A DNA stretch of 62,678 nt from positions 1 through 62,678 of the forward strand of contig JACKAG010000012.1 of assembly GCA_020635195.1 (NCBI GenBank), written 5' to 3'. Positions within the stretch are counted from its first letter, which is position 1; each line of letters opens with the position of its first letter. The notes beneath the pieces are model-generated. The model was not told the origin of the DNA and ran no database searches. It saw nothing but the letters and a program-made list of their open reading frames with translations. The translations under genes were made by a program, and so were the position numbers. The stretch is from Deltaproteobacteria bacterium (GTDB taxonomy: Bacteria > Bdellovibrionota_B > Oligoflexia > Oligoflexales > Bog-1112). Below, piece after piece: positions 54,133 to 62,330 of this stretch.

Positions 54133-55401
54133 ATGATGAGAATGAAAACCCTTACTTTTGCCTGTATTGCTCTGACAGTGAATACCTTTCAGCAGACTGT
54201 CTTGTGTCGTGATGCCGGGGGAGCTTCGGTTGCCATCTTTGGCGATAGTCTTGCAACAGCTGCCGGTGCTCATCCTGCACTGGCGTTTGACAGTGATGTG
54301 TTGTGGGACATTCTGAAGGGGGAACGCCACCTTTCAGAAACGGCGCCATTGGCTGTCCATGACTATCTTGGCTCAGGAGGTAACCCTGCTATGGGCAGAC
54401 CTCTGAACCTGTTGCCTGGCAGCAGAGAGTACAGGGGGGCTTTTGGCTGGGTGTTTCAGGCTGCGATGGATCGTCTTGCCGATGATTATTTTAATGCTCC
54501 ATGGATAAGCTGGGGGTTCTTGTCTGCAAGGAAGTCGGGTGTTCCGGCAGAACGTATTTTGATCGCCGCCCATAATGGGGCTCGTATGTCTGATCTTAGC
54601 AGGCAGGCAGATCGGGTACTGGATCATCTGAAGGGGCAGCTGCCGGACAGAAGTTATCTTTTGTTTACAGGAAATGATCTGTGCGGTGCTCATATGCATG
54701 CGATGACGACAGCAGAGAGCTTCAGGATTTCTCTGAGCTCCGGTCTGAAGTATATGATAATCAACGGAAAAGCAGCTCCGGCTGGCAGTGAAATTTTTGT
54801 GATGGCCTATCTTGGGGTTACCCAGCTTTTGATTAAAGAAGAGCTTCTGGACAAAAGAATACAGGCTTTCGGTCATGATATGACCTGTCGGCAATTGCGG
54901 GCCAGAAGCTATCAGCCACGCCCAACGGAGAGTAAGGGGCAGCGACACCAGGAGAGTCTGTATTTTTCTCATCTGATTCCTCCTGATCCGGCAAGCTACT
55001 GTCCTACGTTGTTTGCTCTTCCGATGCTGGCCAAGGCTGATGATGCTTCTTTTTTGCCCTTTCTGAACAAAGGCAGTCAGTCGCATGGAGAGGTCAGCCC
55101 GGTCGACCGGGAGGCAGGTTATCTGGAAGGACCGGTCAGACAACGGGTGGATGAGATGATCAGTGTCCTTTCAGGTAGAATCCGTCAGTTTCGTGAAGTT
55201 GCAGAGCAGGTGGTAGAGGAAGTCTCAGAATGGAGCAAGCATCATGTACCCGACAGCCGGATACGGGTTCGATATGTCTCTGAAACGGAGCAGATCAGTT
55301 TTGATCCTGATGATATTGCGGCAGACTGCTTTCATCTGAGCCCTTATGGCCAGCTGAAGATTGCGAAGGCTCTGGATACGTCGCTTAGCAAAGCTCCGTG
55401 A
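54133..55401 (+). CDS. Secreted SGNH hydrolase related to phospholipase B
   Basis: A 422-residue protein with a signal peptide (about 1-25). The GDSL/SGNH blocks are visible: VAIFGDSLA with nucleophile Ser39, Gly149 in AHNGAR (block II), LLFTGNDLC with Asn181 (block III) and DCFHLSPYGQ with Asp398 and His401 (block V). The block III wording GNDLC resembles animal-type phospholipase B rather than typical bacterial GDSL lipases. It probably removes fatty acids from phospholipids outside the cytoplasm. ATG 54133 has GGAGG 7 bases upstream; the longer open frame from 54007 is not needed. Its end overlaps the convergent radical SAM gene by 17 bases. Confidence 0.85.
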   Translation: MMRMKTLTFACIALTVNTFQQTVLCRDAGGASVAIFGDSLATAAGAHPALAFDSDVLWDILKGERHLSETAPLAVHDYLGSGGNPAMGRPLNLLPGSREYRGAFGWVFQAAMDRLADDYFNAPWISWGFLSARKSGVPAERILIAAHNGARMSDLSRQADRVLDHLKGQLPDRSYLLFTGNDLCGAHMHAMTTAESFRISLSSGLKYMIINGKAAPAGSEIFVMAYLGVTQLLIKEELLDKRIQAFGHDMTCRQLRARSYQPRPTESKGQRHQESLYFSHLIPPDPASYCPTLFALPMLAKADDASFLPFLNKGSQSHGEVSPVDREAGYLEGPVRQRVDEMISVLSGRIRQFREVAEQVVEEVSEWSKHHVPDSRIRVRYVSETEQISFDPDDIAADCFHLSPYGQLKIAKALDTSLSKAP

Positions 55402-56362
55402 CAGCAGTATGGCTGACGGCAGGACGTGGCGAAGAAGTACCCTGTTGTGGCTGATGGCGGAGGAGATGGCTTTTGCAGGCTGAACCCTGATAGCGGGAGA
55501 AGTATTCATCACACCAGAGGCAGACATCTCCAAGTGCCTTGATGCGCTCCTGAATAAGCTCCGGGCTCAGTCCTTCCCGGATTCCGAGTTTCATGACCTG
55601 TCCCTGATTCAGAAGCTGCATAGACTCATCCTGGCCCGCTCGTTTTAGCGCGCTGTCCATCGATTCTTTTCTGAGATCTGCAATGGCATAGAGTGTGGTA
55701 GGGCAGCAGGGGTATAAGCGGAAGAGCTGGACATGGACTTCCTGCTGTTTGCTGCCATGATCAAGAAACCCTTTTGCTCCGGACCAGAGGCTGCAAAAAT
55801 TATGTTCAGGATCTTTCAGAGCAAGGCCGTTACGCAGAGCCCGCCCTCGTGCCCAGTTCCCTCCGAGCCAGAGATCCTCATCTGCCCCCCAGAAAGCATA
55901 TTCCGGGGAGGTGGATGCTCTGATGACATCGTCTGTCTGACTGCCATTACGGATAGCAGCTGTCATCCCGGCTTCTTCAAAGAGTTTTTGCAGGAACTGT
56001 CGTCGCTGTCCTTTCTTCTGATGGTAGCGGTCAAGGCTGGTGATATCAATGCGGTCTGCTCCTGCTTCCAGTAAGGCTGTGAGACGCTTTTGGTTAATCA
56101 GATCGCCGTTGCTCTGTAGCCACAGCCGGGTTCTTGTGTCGTAGCGTTTCCGTATCGCTTTCATGATGGTCAGAAGCTTCGGCAGGTCACTTGTGATTTC
56201 ACCTCCGCTCAGAATAATTCTGCCAGGATTGTCAGGGAAGTGTTCCAGAACCTGGAGCAGATCGTCTGTGCTGATCTGCTCCCCCTGTGGCCCGGAGTCG
56301 TTATAGCAGTGGTCACAAAAATCATTGCACTTTAGAGTGATCACCCAGTAGATGCTTTCCAT
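55385..56362 (-). CDS. Radical SAM protein with C-terminal Cys cluster
   Basis: A 325-residue enzyme. CNDFCDHC (Cys12, 16, 19) is the CxxxCxxC cluster that binds the [4Fe-4S] centre and S-adenosylmethionine; IILSGGEIT is the glycine-rich motif and LWLQSNGDLI a later strand. Additional cysteines near the C terminus (YPCCPTT, CLWCDEYF) could bind an auxiliary cluster of SPASM or related type. Such proteins modify peptides or other enzymes. No precursor peptide is obvious beside it; the divergent gene at 56496 encodes a small HTH protein. Substrate unknown. Confidence 0.88.
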   Translation of the reverse strand: MESIYWVITLKCNDFCDHCYNDSGPQGEQISTDDLLQVLEHFPDNPGRIILSGGEITSDLPKLLTIMKAIRKRYDTRTRLWLQSNGDLINQKRLTALLEAGADRIDITSLDRYHQKKGQRRQFLQKLFEEAGMTAAIRNGSQTDDVIRASTSPEYAFWGADEDLWLGGNWARGRALRNGLALKDPEHNFCSLWSGAKGFLDHGSKQQEVHVQLFRLYPCCPTTLYAIADLRKESMDSALKRAGQDESMQLLNQGQVMKLGIREGLSPELIQERIKALGDVCLWCDEYFSRYQGSACKSHLLRHQPQQGTSSPRPAVSHTAVTELC

Positions 56363-56495
56363 CAGAGATCCTTTCTGTTCTTGTACAGGGCTTTGTTATC
56401 GTTGCTGCTCCGGAAGATGTCGAGTCTCATTTCCCTTAGGGGAACAGCATACTCACTCATGCGAAGGTGGGGGGCGTGATCACAGCGCTGAAAAA

Positions 56496-56684
56496 ATGCC
56501 AGATTTTAAAATCCAGGCCAGTAGAGCACAAGGACATCTTTTTGATGAAGTCTGCACCATGGCCGGACTTTCAGAGAGCAAGCTCTGGAGCTGGATGAGA
56601 GGGAAAAGCAGGCCTGAGGTTTCAACGATCCGGAAAATCAATCAGTTCTTTAAGGGTGCGGTGAAAAGTGAAGAGAATTGCTGA
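56496..56684 (+). CDS. Small helix-turn-helix (XRE-like) protein
   Basis: A 62-residue protein from ATG 56496. HLFDEVCTMAGLSESKLWSWMRGKSRPEVSTI fits an XRE-type helix-turn-helix of minimal size. A longer reading begins at 56352 and adds a Cys-rich stretch that overlaps the start of the radical SAM gene; it looks non-coding. The gene is divergent from the radical SAM gene and may regulate it. Confidence is limited by size. Confidence 0.5.
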   Translation: MPDFKIQASRAQGHLFDEVCTMAGLSESKLWSWMRGKSRPEVSTIRKINQFFKGAVKSEENC

Positions 56685-56792
56685 AAAGTCCTGGAGGATG
56701 CTCGTGGCTCAGGAAGTCATATTTTTAAAAATTATTGCATTTTGTCTGACTTTTCTTAATTTTTATAAAATTTGTGGGTGAGGTGATGTCAG

Positions 56793-57551
56793 ATGATAGT
56801 TTATCCTTTCAGGAAAAGGGGCACAGACAGAATAATGAGGCTCTTATCTGTAATTTTTCTTGTGATTTTAGGTGGTAATCTGGCTATTGGGCTGGATTTT
56901 TTGGACAAGGGTAAGACTCCCCTTACTATTGATCATATCTCTGCGGATGTGAATAAGGATGATAATAATGGCGATTATTCCAAACTATTGTTGGCAGCCT
57001 GGAAGGGAGACAAAGAGATTGTGGAGCTTCTTATCGCAGCTGGGGCAAAGGTGAATCAGACAGACTGTTTTGGCAATACCCTCCTCTGTCTGGCTGCGAA
57101 GAATGGTCACATAGAAACCGTACAAATTCTCATCGCGGCCGGAGCGGATATCGATCAGGCTAACACTGTTGGTTACTCACCTCTCCTTTTAGCAGTGAGT
57201 ATGGGGCATGCAGAAATCGTACAAATTCTCATCGCGGCCGGAGCGGATATGAATCAGTTTAACGTGCATGGAGATGGCCTCCTCGATACGGCAGTGTTTC
57301 ATGGACATAAAAGGATTGTATGGATTCTCCTCGGTGCCGGAGTGGATGTGAACCAGGTTAACAAGCGTGGAGAGCTTCCCCTCTATTGGGCGGAGAAGAA
57401 GGGGTACAGAGATATCGTAGATGTTCTCATTGTTGCTGGATTGGAAGTGAATAAGCCTGACTACTGTGAAGGTATCCCGCTCTATCAGTGTAAAGGTATC
57501 CCGCTCTATCAGGAAAGAAAAGATAAGACGTGCCGATGTTCTGTAATGTAG
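56793..57551 (+). CDS. Secreted ankyrin-repeat protein
   Basis: A 252-residue protein with a signal peptide (LLSVIFLVILGGNLAIG, about 17-33; a start at ATG 56835 would give a standard n-region). Five ankyrin repeats lie at about 61-93, 94-126, 127-159, 160-192 and 193-225. Repeats 2 and 3 share an identical 31-base stretch 99 bases apart (57121-57151 and 57220-57250), a sign of recent duplication. The C terminus is short and Cys-rich, with the duplicated GIPLYQ. Unlike the 188-943 protein it has no C-terminal membrane segment, so it is likely released to the periplasm or outside. The next ankyrin gene follows 262 bases later. Confidence 0.83.
   Translation: MIVYPFRKRGTDRIMRLLSVIFLVILGGNLAIGLDFLDKGKTPLTIDHISADVNKDDNNGDYSKLLLAAWKGDKEIVELLIAAGAKVNQTDCFGNTLLCLAAKNGHIETVQILIAAGADIDQANTVGYSPLLLAVSMGHAEIVQILIAAGADMNQFNVHGDGLLDTAVFHGHKRIVWILLGAGVDVNQVNKRGELPLYWAEKKGYRDIVDVLIVAGLEVNKPDYCEGIPLYQCKGIPLYQERKDKTCRCSVM
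57465..57512 (+). repeat. Tandem duplication of 24 bases near the end of the ankyrin gene
   Basis: Two adjacent 24-base units (57465-57488, 57489-57512) differ at one position and encode CEGIPLYQ and CKGIPLYQ. The duplication keeps the frame and lies 39 bases before the stop, so it looks recent. Confidence 0.85.
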
Positions 57552-57813
57552 GCAAGTGTGGAGACTCCTTTGATGATCCTGCATTCTGACTTCATATCCT
57601 GCTTTTCCTGTTCAGCCGCAGAAAAGAACCCAGGGTGATCTCGGCAGATACAGCATGAATCTGGACGTTCGCATCCTCGTGGCAGAGTGAGGATAGAGCT
57701 GGGAAATCCCGGAGGCTGCCTGGTCATCTTCTGCATCATCATTGCCGGGCTTTTGATTTTCTGATATCTCTTGTGGGATTTCCGGGACAGGACTTTCGAC
57801 GAGAGATCACGGA

Positions 57814-59013
57814 ATGAGAGTTTTCTTTGCAGTTCTTCTTACGATGTTCGGAAGCCGTCTGGCTATGGGGGCAGAAACTATCAGAGCGGGTGATACGCCT
57901 CTCGTCAGTGCTGTAAAACATGGCCATAAGAGTATTATGGCGTCGCTTCTTGAGAGGGGAGCGAATGTGGATAAGGCTGACAAGGGTGGCAACACCCCGC
58001 TTTATTGGGCAGCATGCTTTGGGTATACAGAGATCGTAGAGTTTCTTATTCAGGCGCGGGCAGATCTGAATAAGGCTGACGCAGATGGCTGGACCCCCCT
58101 GCATACGGCAACGGCGAAAGGAGCGGAGAGGATTGTAGAACTTCTCATTGTTGCTGGAGCGAATGTGGACGAGGCTGACAATGATGGCACCACTCCCCTC
58201 AACATGGCAGCGAGCAGAGATCGTACAGAAGTCGCACGGCTTCTCATTGATGCAGGTGCGGATGTTAACAAAGTGGATAGTTCTGGCCGCAGTCCTCTCT
58301 TTTGGGCAGATTTTCATAGATGTAAAGAGAGTGTCGCGCTTCTCTTTGCTGCTGGAGCGGATGTAAATCAGGCTGCCCATGATGGCAGAACCCTCCTCCA
58401 TTGGGCGGCAATGGAGGGGCGCGAAGAGATGGTCGGGTGTCTCATTGCTGCTGGAGCGGATGTAAATCAGGCTGACAATGATGGCGCCTCCCCCCTCCAT
58501 CGGGCAGCATTGAACAGGTGGACAGTTGCTGCTGTACAGCTTCTCATCAGGAATGGAGCCTCTGTGGATGAGGCTGACAATAATGGAGAGTCCCCTCTCC
58601 ATTGGGCTGCAAGTGCAAGCCGTGTATGCCCGGAGGTCGTCCAATGTCTCATCAGTGCCGGAGCAGATGTGGGTCTAAAGAACCATAATGGAGAGACTCC
58701 TCTCCATTGGGCTGCGCTGAATAGATGGGCAGCTGCTGTTGTACAGCTTCTCATCAGGAATGGTGCCTCTGTGAATCAGGTAGACAATAATGGAGACTCC
58801 TCTCTCCATTGGGCTGTAAGTGCAAGCCGTGTATGCCCCGAGGTCGTTCAATGTCTCATTAATGCCGGAGCAGATGTGAATCTGACAAACATTAATGGAG
58901 AGACTCCCCTCAGATTGGCTGCGATGAATGGGCACACCGAGATTGCAGATTTTCTGCGCCTTCTCACAAGCTCATGGTTCAGTCGCTTAACTCAGCAGTG
59001 TAATCTGCTCTAA
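57814..59013 (+). CDS. Secreted protein of eleven ankyrin repeats
   Basis: A 399-residue protein with a signal peptide (1-19, ending RLAMG, nearly the same as in the 188-943 protein) and eleven ankyrin repeats from about residue 26 to 385. Repeats 7-8 and 9-10 are a tandem pair of 69-residue units; repeats 7 and 9 carry NRW..A.VQLLIRNGASV and repeats 8 and 10 SRVCPEVVQCLI. There is no membrane segment after the repeats. The protein should act as an exported binding platform. The intergenic region 57552-57813 before it shows nothing clear. Confidence 0.87.
   Translation: MRVFFAVLLTMFGSRLAMGAETIRAGDTPLVSAVKHGHKSIMASLLERGANVDKADKGGNTPLYWAACFGYTEIVEFLIQARADLNKADADGWTPLHTATAKGAERIVELLIVAGANVDEADNDGTTPLNMAASRDRTEVARLLIDAGADVNKVDSSGRSPLFWADFHRCKESVALLFAAGADVNQAAHDGRTLLHWAAMEGREEMVGCLIAAGADVNQADNDGASPLHRAALNRWTVAAVQLLIRNGASVDEADNNGESPLHWAASASRVCPEVVQCLISAGADVGLKNHNGETPLHWAALNRWAAAVVQLLIRNGASVNQVDNNGDSSLHWAVSASRVCPEVVQCLINAGADVNLTNINGETPLRLAAMNGHTEIADFLRLLTSSWFSRLTQQCNLL
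58483..58896 (+). repeat. 207-bp in-frame tandem duplication of two ankyrin repeats
   Basis: Units 58483-58689 and 58690-58896 (69 codons each, ankyrin repeats 7-8 and 9-10) are close copies at the DNA level; for example GTGCAAGCCGTGTATGCC recurs at 58613 and 58820, exactly 207 bases apart. Scattered single differences show some divergence since the duplication. Confidence 0.88.
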
Positions 59014-59068
59014 ACCCTCTCCGATTATCCCTGGTTCTGCAAGATTTCTTCGCTCTTCCCCGGAAAAA

Positions 59069-59090
59069 ACGGCGGGGCCTGGACCGCCGT
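59069..59090 (-). terminator. GC-rich hairpin, terminator-like on the minus strand
   Basis: ACGGCGG (59069-59075) and CCGCCGT (59084-59090) form a 7-bp stem. Read on the minus strand it is followed by TTTTTT, the form of an intrinsic terminator, yet no minus-strand gene lies directly upstream of it. On the plus strand it is 55 bases after the ankyrin stop and could end that transcript or form part of the leader of the next gene. Confidence 0.45.
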
Positions 59091-59221
59091 ATCTCTGATC
59101 TCCGGAATCAGACCCGGGGGCTCACCATAACCAAAAAATTATTCATTTTTTACAGTTGTTTGCTGTATTTTGTGGTTATTTCTGATGCCTTGAGTGAAGA
59201 AACTGCTTCCGGGGACCGAAA

Positions 59222-59243
59222 GATAAGGCGGTCCAGCCTTATC
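59222..59243 (+). promoter_or_regulatory. Leader hairpin before the lipoprotein ribosome site
   Basis: GATAAGGC (59222-59229) and GCCTTATC (59236-59243) form a perfect 8-bp stem with loop GGTCCA, ending 7 bases before the AGGAGG (59251-59256) of the lipoprotein gene. Bases 59227-59235 are also exactly complementary to 59080-59088 in the upstream hairpin, so the two structures could compete. Confidence 0.45.
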
Positions 59244-59263
59244 CTATCGCAGGAGGAATAGAT

Positions 59264-60706
59264 ATGCCTTGTGCAGAGCGTGTCAGGAAATATATGGCTT
59301 GTCTGTCCGGATTTCTGTTGATGGCCGGGCTTCTGATTGTGGGCTGCCGGACTCATCAGAAAGGCACAGCATCAGGAATGTCTCCTGATGAGCTTCAGAC
59401 GGAAGCGTCTGATGAGGGGTGGAAAATCGACCCGGACAGTGTGCAGGCGGAATTTGCTCTGGTTCCTGGAGAGCTGAATGAGAAAAAGGTGCTGCGTCTT
59501 GTGGCTGTCGATGAAAAGCAGAGCTTTCTTCGCTACAGAGTCTGTCAGACAGAAGCCTCCTGCTCTGAAAAAGAGCTTTTTTTCACGGATGGTCTGATTT
59601 CCGGACTTCCGGAAGGGGATCTGGAAATTTCAATACAGCTTTGTTATCACAGAAATCAGACTCAGTCCGGAAAATCATCCTGTTCGCCATGGACTGAGCC
59701 GCTGAAATTTCATCAGGATGCTTCACAAAGTGCGGATATGGATGAAATGATCAGCAGAAGAAACGACATCCTGGCAGATCAGGGTAAGTTATTTTTGTCC
59801 TATCTGGACTCGGTCCGTTTTTTCAGAGAAACAGCAGCGGCCTGTCCGGGCTTTGATCCTGAAGATGAACGGATACGCTACTTTTCAGAGGTTTCCAGGC
59901 TTTCTCTGGGTGATCTGGCAGACTTTCTGCTGAAGACAGAAGAGGCCGCAGATGGGGCAGGACTGGCTCTGACAGAAGCAGCAACGGATCAGCGATACCA
60001 GACACTGAGCCGACGGGCCAACCTGGGTAGCTGGAGTGCAACAATGCAGAAGTCGTTTGACCAGGATCAGCTGAAAACAGCGCAATATCTTCAGAGTGTC
60101 CTGAAGCAATTCACAGGTCGTGATGATATTGACCTGATGGGTCGCCGTCTTCTGACAGGGGCGGTAGAGCGGCGTATGGTGATGGCAGGTGCGGACCGTG
60201 CGCAAGCACGGAAAATCAATCAGCTGCTTATAACATTTCATGGGGATCTGAAGCGTTTCCTCTATGATCCTGCAATCCAGGGAGGGCGAGGCTTACGGAG
60301 GACGACAGATGTCTTGTGGGACAATCGTATTAAATTGTTTGATAATAATACGTATTCTGATGAGTTGAAAAAATTGACGACTAATATCAGCTTGGGGGAA
60401 TTTGATTTCAATCAGTCCTTTAACCAGTTAAAAGGTTCTTCAGCGAAATCTTTAGAAAGTATGCACACAAGACTGGCTTCACGTTATGTACCACCAGCTC
60501 TCTCAAAGGGAGATTACCGCTACAGTCGGAATCTTAACCGGTTTTGGTTTCAGATAAAACGTTTTCGCCTGGCAGAAGACAGTTGTCTGGCCTCTGTGAT
60601 GGAAGCCCATGAGGATGAGCTGAGCCGTGTCCAGGAGACTTCTGCTGGCTATGAGAGCCTGACTCAGCTTACGGACTGGCTGACTATGATCAGTGCGGCA
60701 GAATAG
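59264..60706 (+). CDS. Lipoprotein of unknown function, largely helical
   Basis: A 480-residue lipoprotein (signal ends LIVGC, Cys28). Residues ~60-150 are beta-rich and resemble a small sandwich (FLRYRVCQTEASCSEKELFF, LEISIQLCYHR) with cysteine pairs; from ~155 onward it is helical and charged. AGGAGG lies 7 bases before the ATG, a strong ribosome site. The 250 bases upstream contain two hairpins that may regulate it. Its end overlaps that of the convergent peptide-binding protein gene by 17 bases. I recognise no family. Confidence 0.72.
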   Translation: MPCAERVRKYMACLSGFLLMAGLLIVGCRTHQKGTASGMSPDELQTEASDEGWKIDPDSVQAEFALVPGELNEKKVLRLVAVDEKQSFLRYRVCQTEASCSEKELFFTDGLISGLPEGDLEISIQLCYHRNQTQSGKSSCSPWTEPLKFHQDASQSADMDEMISRRNDILADQGKLFLSYLDSVRFFRETAAACPGFDPEDERIRYFSEVSRLSLGDLADFLLKTEEAADGAGLALTEAATDQRYQTLSRRANLGSWSATMQKSFDQDQLKTAQYLQSVLKQFTGRDDIDLMGRRLLTGAVERRMVMAGADRAQARKINQLLITFHGDLKRFLYDPAIQGGRGLRRTTDVLWDNRIKLFDNNTYSDELKKLTTNISLGEFDFNQSFNQLKGSSAKSLESMHTRLASRYVPPALSKGDYRYSRNLNRFWFQIKRFRLAEDSCLASVMEAHEDELSRVQETSAGYESLTQLTDWLTMISAAE

Positions 60707-62285
60707 CAGGTTGTCTGTAGGTTTTGATCAGTGAGGCAAAACGTCCGTCGGCATAAATTTTAAAGCCTCCGATATTTTTCTTCATAATGACATAATTTTC
60801 TTCATGAAAGAGGAATGCGTAGGGAACAGCCTCGGCGATGAGTAGCTGAGCCTGATCGTAGAGGGCTTTGCGCTGATCCGGATCGGTGGTGACCCTGGCT
60901 GTCATCAGGACTTTATCCAGACGTTCGCTGGAGTATCTGCCGCGATTTCCTCCATGAGGGGGAAAACTTTCGCTGGCAAAGACATAGCGGTAGATATCCG
61001 GATCTTTGAAGCCTGTCCAGATAAGGCTCCACATTTCGGCCTTGCCTCCGTCGACATCTTCTTTAAAACGGCCCCATTCCAGTGGCTGTACATGGGTACG
61101 GATGCCGATGGAGGAAAGGTCTGAGGCAATGGCTCTGGCAATACTGACTCTGGTTTCATCGTTGCTGGTTTTATAGCTCAGATTAAAGCGCATTCCGTCT
61201 GCTTCCTTATGAAAGCCCGCTTCTTCAAGGAGGGCTTCAGCTCTGGTCGGATCGTACTCCGGCGGTTCAAGCTGGCGGTTGTAGTAAAAATGGTCCGGGG
61301 GCAGTAGCGTGGTTGCCGGAATGGCCATGTCTCTGAGGATATAATGGATGATTTTATTCCGGTTGATGGCGAGGCTGATGGCCTTTCTGACAGCAGGATT
61401 TTTAAGATGCTGGTTATTCATATTAAAAGCAAGATAGGTTGTCTTCAGACCCGATCGGCGCATGATGCGCAGCTCGGGATAATGCTCTTCTACGGCAGCG
61501 ATTTTATCCCTGCTGATATTATTCTGGGAAAGATCGACTTCTCCATTGCGGAGCTTGGCAAGTCTTGTGGTTTCGTCCCGGACAATCCGGATATTGAGTC
61601 TGGGGATTTGCGGAAGCTCTCCGGAGCGATACCATGGATTTGCGTCCAGCTGAATCAGGCTAAAATCTGAGCTGCTGAGCTGGTATGGGCCACAGCCATG
61701 GACCTGATCTTCTGATGTGACAACCTTTTCTTTGTTGTACTGTTTGGGTAGGATTCCGACAGAGAGGTTGGACAAAAAGCTGGCATCAGGCTTTTTGAGG
61801 TGAAAGGTGACGGACTGCTGCTTGTGTGTGATGCTTTGAAGGCCCGAAAAGGCTCCGGCCCTTGGAGATGGAGTTTTGTGATCTTTGCTGATCAGAAACT
61901 CGTAGAGCGCTGTAACATCTTCCGCTGTGACATAGTTTCCATCTGAAAAACGGATGTCTGGTTTCAGAAAGACCGTCAGGGATGTATTATCTTCACTCCA
62001 TGTCCAGCTGCTGGCCAGATCCGGAACAACATTTCCCGCCTCATCAAAGTCGATCAGAGAGCAGTGCAGTAAATTTTCCAGATACTGGCTGTCCGCATCG
62101 ATTGCATATCTTGGGTCAAGTGTTCGTGGAGCCTGCGACCATGCGAGAGAGAGTTGCTCTGATACTGTGGAAGGTTCAGGTGACCCGGATCGTGAATAAA
62201 CCCAGTAAGCCAGCAAAGCTGCCACGCAGATCAGAAGGACGGTTTTTAAAGAACGTTTCACGGCACCTCCGCTGTTTTTTGTCAT
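60690..62285 (-). CDS. ABC-transporter peptide-binding protein (SBP family 5)
   Basis: A 531-residue extracytoplasmic binding protein of the DppA/OppA class. An uncleaved or cleaved N-terminal hydrophobic segment (about 12-30) is followed by LSLAWSQAPRTLDPRYAID, LASSWTWSEDNTSLTVFLK, FSDGNYVTAEDV and KPDASFLSNLSVGILPK, typical of the family. It captures peptides (or nickel, haem, or opines in some members) for an ABC importer; no permease or ATPase gene lies in the window. GTG 62261, preceded by GGAGG at 4 bases, is an alternative start. No lipobox Cys is present. Confidence 0.9.
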   Translation of the reverse strand: MTKNSGGAVKRSLKTVLLICVAALLAYWVYSRSGSPEPSTVSEQLSLAWSQAPRTLDPRYAIDADSQYLENLLHCSLIDFDEAGNVVPDLASSWTWSEDNTSLTVFLKPDIRFSDGNYVTAEDVTALYEFLISKDHKTPSPRAGAFSGLQSITHKQQSVTFHLKKPDASFLSNLSVGILPKQYNKEKVVTSEDQVHGCGPYQLSSSDFSLIQLDANPWYRSGELPQIPRLNIRIVRDETTRLAKLRNGEVDLSQNNISRDKIAAVEEHYPELRIMRRSGLKTTYLAFNMNNQHLKNPAVRKAISLAINRNKIIHYILRDMAIPATTLLPPDHFYYNRQLEPPEYDPTRAEALLEEAGFHKEADGMRFNLSYKTSNDETRVSIARAIASDLSSIGIRTHVQPLEWGRFKEDVDGGKAEMWSLIWTGFKDPDIYRYVFASESFPPHGGNRGRYSSERLDKVLMTARVTTDPDQRKALYDQAQLLIAEAVPYAFLFHEENYVIMKKNIGGFKIYADGRFASLIKTYRQPAILPH

Positions 62286-62330
62286 ACTATCCTAACATTC
62301 TGCCTGATGATCGCAATGGGCGGGAATGAA

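Noticed and set aside
54373..55143. 256-codon open frame antisense to the SGNH hydrolase
   Set aside because: The sense strand carries all SGNH blocks; the antisense frame has no features.
57739..58644. 301-codon open frame antisense to the ankyrin repeats
   Set aside because: Arises from the periodic sequence of the repeats read backwards; contents repeat with the same period and match no family.
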